Assembly (NCBI GenBank): GCA_018883065.1
Contig: VEQT01000030.1
Location: forward strand, 1-32,912
Origin: Flavobacterium sp.
Lineage (GTDB): Bacteria; Bacteroidota; Bacteroidia; Flavobacteriales; Flavobacteriaceae
Length of the DNA stretch: 32,912 bases
Reading direction: 5' to 3'
Part shown: positions 31,746 to 32,912 of the stretch, piece after piece
Layout: each line of letters begins with the position of its first letter
Position numbering within the stretch: position 1 is the stretch's first letter
Notes under the pieces: generated by a model
What the model was told of the DNA's origin: nothing
Databases searched by the model: none
Seen by the model: the letters and a program-made list of their open reading frames with translations, nothing else
Translations under genes and position numbers: made by a program

Positions 31746-31790
31746 GCTTCCTAATCCCGCACTGGCAACAAGCTGCGGGACGTTAGTAGC
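31746..31790 (-). repeat. attC-like imperfect inverted repeat 1
   Basis: CTAA (31751-31754) and TTAG (31783-31786) form an outer stem; CCCGCA (31756-31761) and TGCGGG (31774-31779) form an inner stem around a 12-nt loop. The two stems are offset by 1 and 3 unpaired bases. Flanking GC (31746, 31789) completes the pattern GC...TAA / CGTTAgtaGC. This resembles integron attC or related Bacteroidota repeats, and lies directly after the leftward gene ending at 31793. Confidence 0.4.
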
Positions 31791-31792
31791 AA

Positions 31793-32011
31793 TTAGCCAA
31801 CGCTCGGTGGTTCGGGTAAGGGCATCCAATATTCTACACTTTCAATATCACAGCAATAATCATCACCATCTTCATCATCCCAGCATTCGTGTTCGTGATT
31901 AAATTGTAATATCATTACTTGTTTTTTGTAATAAACCAAACAAGGCACTTGTGAATATCTCACGTTTATTTGCCTTTCTGGTTGTTGTTCTTTTGTTTTA
32001 ATCCAATTCAT
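31793..32011 (-). CDS. DUF551-like small phage protein
   Basis: The 72-residue protein begins MNWIKTKEQQPERQIN and ends VEYWMPLPEPPSVG, both matching the DUF551 pattern (W-I-x-x-x-x-x-x-P at the start, W-M-P-L-P-E-P-P at the end), with the middle VPCLVYYKKQVMILQF. DUF551 proteins are small phage proteins of unknown function. An attC-like repeat follows the stop and another lies before the start, so this gene is bracketed like a mobile cassette. Confidence 0.8.
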   Translation of the reverse strand: MNWIKTKEQQPERQINVRYSQVPCLVYYKKQVMILQFNHEHECWDDEDGDDYCCDIESVEYWMPLPEPPSVG

Positions 32012-32054
32012 TTTATTAGTTTTTAGTTGTTAATTCCAACGCACTTTAACTGGT

Positions 32055-32109
32055 GCTAACAGCGTATAAAAGCCATTAAAACGGCTCTTATACGCAAACC
32101 GTTATATGC
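32055..32109. repeat. attC-like imperfect inverted repeat 2
   Basis: GCTAAC (32055-32060) and GTTATATGC (32101-32109) form the outer arms. GCGTATAAAAGCC (32062-32074) pairs with GGCTCTTATACGC (32083-32095) at 12 of 13 positions around an 8-nt loop. The arms are separated by 1 base on one side and 5 on the other, the asymmetric layout of integron attC sites. It does not match the strict attC core consensus. Confidence 0.5.
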
Positions 32110-32142
32110 TTTAATATATAATTTGGTTTATTGCGGGGGTTG

Positions 32143-32168
32143 CTATATCTTGTAGGATATAGTTTTTT
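32143..32168 (+). terminator. Possible rightward hairpin terminator
   Basis: CTATATC (32143-32149) pairs with GATATAG (32156-32162) and is followed by six T. The neighbouring genes read leftward, so its use as a terminator is doubtful. Confidence 0.3.
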
Positions 32169-32169
32169 A

Positions 32170-32379
32170 TTATGGGTTCTCGCTTTCTTGTATCTGGTTA
32201 GATAGTTCTGTTTTCCATTTAATAGTATCAGGTTGCAGTGAGTCAACATACGGTCTTTGCACGTACATCGACGAATCGACTTCAATAGGGTCGATCATTT
32301 TGTAGGGATTGCAGTCGCTCCAGCATGAGTGCCACAGGATAGCGACGAAGAGGAAGGATGCAAGTAGGTAGAATCTCAT
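32170..32379 (-). CDS. Putative secreted or lipoprotein-like small protein
   Basis: The 69-residue protein opens with a basic residue and a hydrophobic stretch (MRFYLLASFLFVAILWHSCWSDC), typical of a signal peptide. Cysteine 19 (in LWHSC) could be a lipidation site, although the residues before it are not a good lipobox. The mature part is soluble (IDPIEVDSSMYVQRPYV...). It may be an envelope protein for exclusion or lysis. Its ATG overlaps the previous gene's stop by four bases. Confidence 0.6.
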   Translation of the reverse strand: MRFYLLASFLFVAILWHSCWSDCNPYKMIDPIEVDSSMYVQRPYVDSLQPDTIKWKTELSNQIQESENP

Positions 32380-32627
32380 TTCTTGGCGTATTTTTGGATG
32401 ATGTCAAAGTTTTTTGAGTGCATATCAATATCATCTATTTTCTCATTAGCTAAAATCAAAGCCATAATCAACTCCGCTTTGTCCGAAACCAACTCCGCTT
32501 TCTCCGATTCGAGTTGTTCAATATGTTTTAGATACTGATGAATAACTTCGACCTTGCTTTTAACCTCGTTAGATAATTGATCCATTGTTCGTTCGTTGCT
32601 CATGTGATTATTTAATTTTGCTGCCAT
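32376..32627 (-). CDS. Small coiled-coil protein
   Basis: The 83-residue protein (MAAKLNNHMSNERTM onward) is mainly helical with a strongly charged coiled-coil stretch (HIEQLESEKAELVSDKAEL, residues 36-54). No family is recognised. It overlaps the upstream gene by 20 bases and the downstream gene by four, so translation is probably coupled. It resembles in style the coiled-coil gene at 31155. Confidence 0.6.
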   Translation of the reverse strand: MAAKLNNHMSNERTMDQLSNEVKSKVEVIHQYLKHIEQLESEKAELVSDKAELIMALILANEKIDDIDMHSKNFDIIQKYAKK

Positions 32628-32829
32628 CCCATGTACCGTATGCTTTGGCGTATGGGCTGCTTGCGATTATTTTCTCCCACACCTTGATCACAGTGCCGTG
32701 TGGTAGGTCACTGTTTAAGGCGTAATTTTGTGGCTGTCTGAGCGAATATTCAGTGCCGATAACTGTTGTGCCATTGGCGAGCAGTTCGTTTAGTGCTTTC
32801 TTGCTTTTTCCTTGTACGTAGAGTGTCAT
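32608..32829 (-). CDS. Hypothetical small phage protein
   Basis: The 73-residue protein begins MTLYVQGKSKKALNEL and ends YAKAYGTWDGSKIK. It has a mixed helix-strand composition with no membrane segment, and no family is recognised. The start follows the leader ACAAACTAACCAAAACCAAA, which resembles the leaders at 195-214 and 5108-5138 and supports this ATG. It would be the second gene of the leftward unit if the genome is circular. Confidence 0.65.
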   Translation of the reverse strand: MTLYVQGKSKKALNELLANGTTVIGTEYSLRQPQNYALNSDLPHGTVIKVWEKIIASSPYAKAYGTWDGSKIK

Positions 32830-32912
32830 ATTATTGATTATTTGGTTTTGGTTAGTTTGTTTTTTGTATTTGGGTTGAGTACCGGAATATATTCAAATAC
32901 TTTTATTTTTTT
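32830..32912 (-). promoter_or_regulatory. A/C-rich leader of the right-end leftward genes
   Basis: Read leftward, ACAAACTAACCAAAACCAAA (32860 to 32841) lies 11 bases before the ATG at 32829 and shares the AAAACCAAA and ACAAACTAA words with other early leaders. No TAnnTTTG element was found before it, so it may rely on an upstream promoter such as the one at 223-231 across a circular junction (inference). Confidence 0.5.

Larger units (their letters stand above)
32012..32169 (-). other. Intergenic stretch with attC-like repeat and hairpin
   Basis: This 158-base gap holds attC-like repeat 2 (32055-32109) and a hairpin CTATATC/GATATAG (32143-32162) followed on the rightward strand by six T. The DUF551-like gene's A-rich leader is at its left edge. 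No gene was found. Confidence 0.5.

Noticed and set aside
31341..31902. Rightward open frames at the right end
   Set aside because: They overlap leftward genes with recognisable motifs (CxxCG knuckles, DUF551-like ends) and look like shadows.
1..32912. CRISPR array, diversity-generating retroelement, transposon or integrase
   Set aside because: No regularly spaced repeats, reverse transcriptase motif, transposase or tyrosine/serine recombinase signature was seen in any frame read.

Overview
The window reads as a nearly complete, probably complete, genome of a tailed bacteriophage infecting a member of the Bacteroidota, most likely a flavobacterium-like host. The DNA is AT-rich. Gene starts almost never carry a Shine-Dalgarno sequence and are instead preceded by A/C-rich leaders. 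Promoter-like elements match the Bacteroidota -7 consensus TAnnTTTG. Several small proteins belong to families common in phages (YopX, DUF551-like, DUF5675, DUF1376). The head genes are HK97-type. A long tape measure gene with no visible sheath gene points to a siphovirus (long non-contractile tail). No integrase, excisionase or clear lysogeny repressor was seen.

Layout. Positions 1-630 are a divergent control region: a leftward partial gene with its promoter, then a rightward promoter, a two-codon minigene with a rare strong Shine-Dalgarno, a perfect hairpin, and an unusual tRNA-like gene with a structured insertion (473-611). Positions 633-6585 are early genes. They include a recombination pair (annealing-protein candidate plus YqaJ exonuclease), a small PD-(D/E)XK nuclease, a structured 264-nt non-coding stretch, a DUF1376 replication protein, a DnaB helicase, and many small overlapping genes. 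Positions 6735-12083 are packaging and head genes: small and large terminase, portal, prohead protease, major capsid protein. Positions 12148-18720 hold a zinc-ribbon protein, neck proteins, three glycosyltransferases, a methyltransferase and the major tail protein. Positions 18811-30104 are tail assembly, tape measure, tail tip and tail fibre genes. Positions 30104-31128 are a lysis-like module: a membrane-anchored coiled coil, a DUF5675 protein and a holin-like protein. A bidirectional terminator follows. The right end (31155-32829) carries leftward small genes, two of its gaps holding attC-like imperfect inverted repeats.

If the two window ends are joined, the leftward partial gene closes with a stop codon nine bases past the junction. 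All leftward genes would then form one unit running from the control region to the terminator at 31130-31151, which fits a circular or circularly permuted genome.

The most unusual signals are: the tRNA-like gene whose anticodon region is replaced by a three-way junction; a promoter-plus-leader module present twice; late promoters placed four bases before ATG, predicting leaderless mRNAs; capsid and tail-tube genes each with their own promoter and terminator, the capsid mRNA also starting with a 5' stem; a pseudoknot-capable leader at 15043-15152; and the attC-like elements. Calls rest on reading the sequence and remembered family signatures; no database search or folding program was run.
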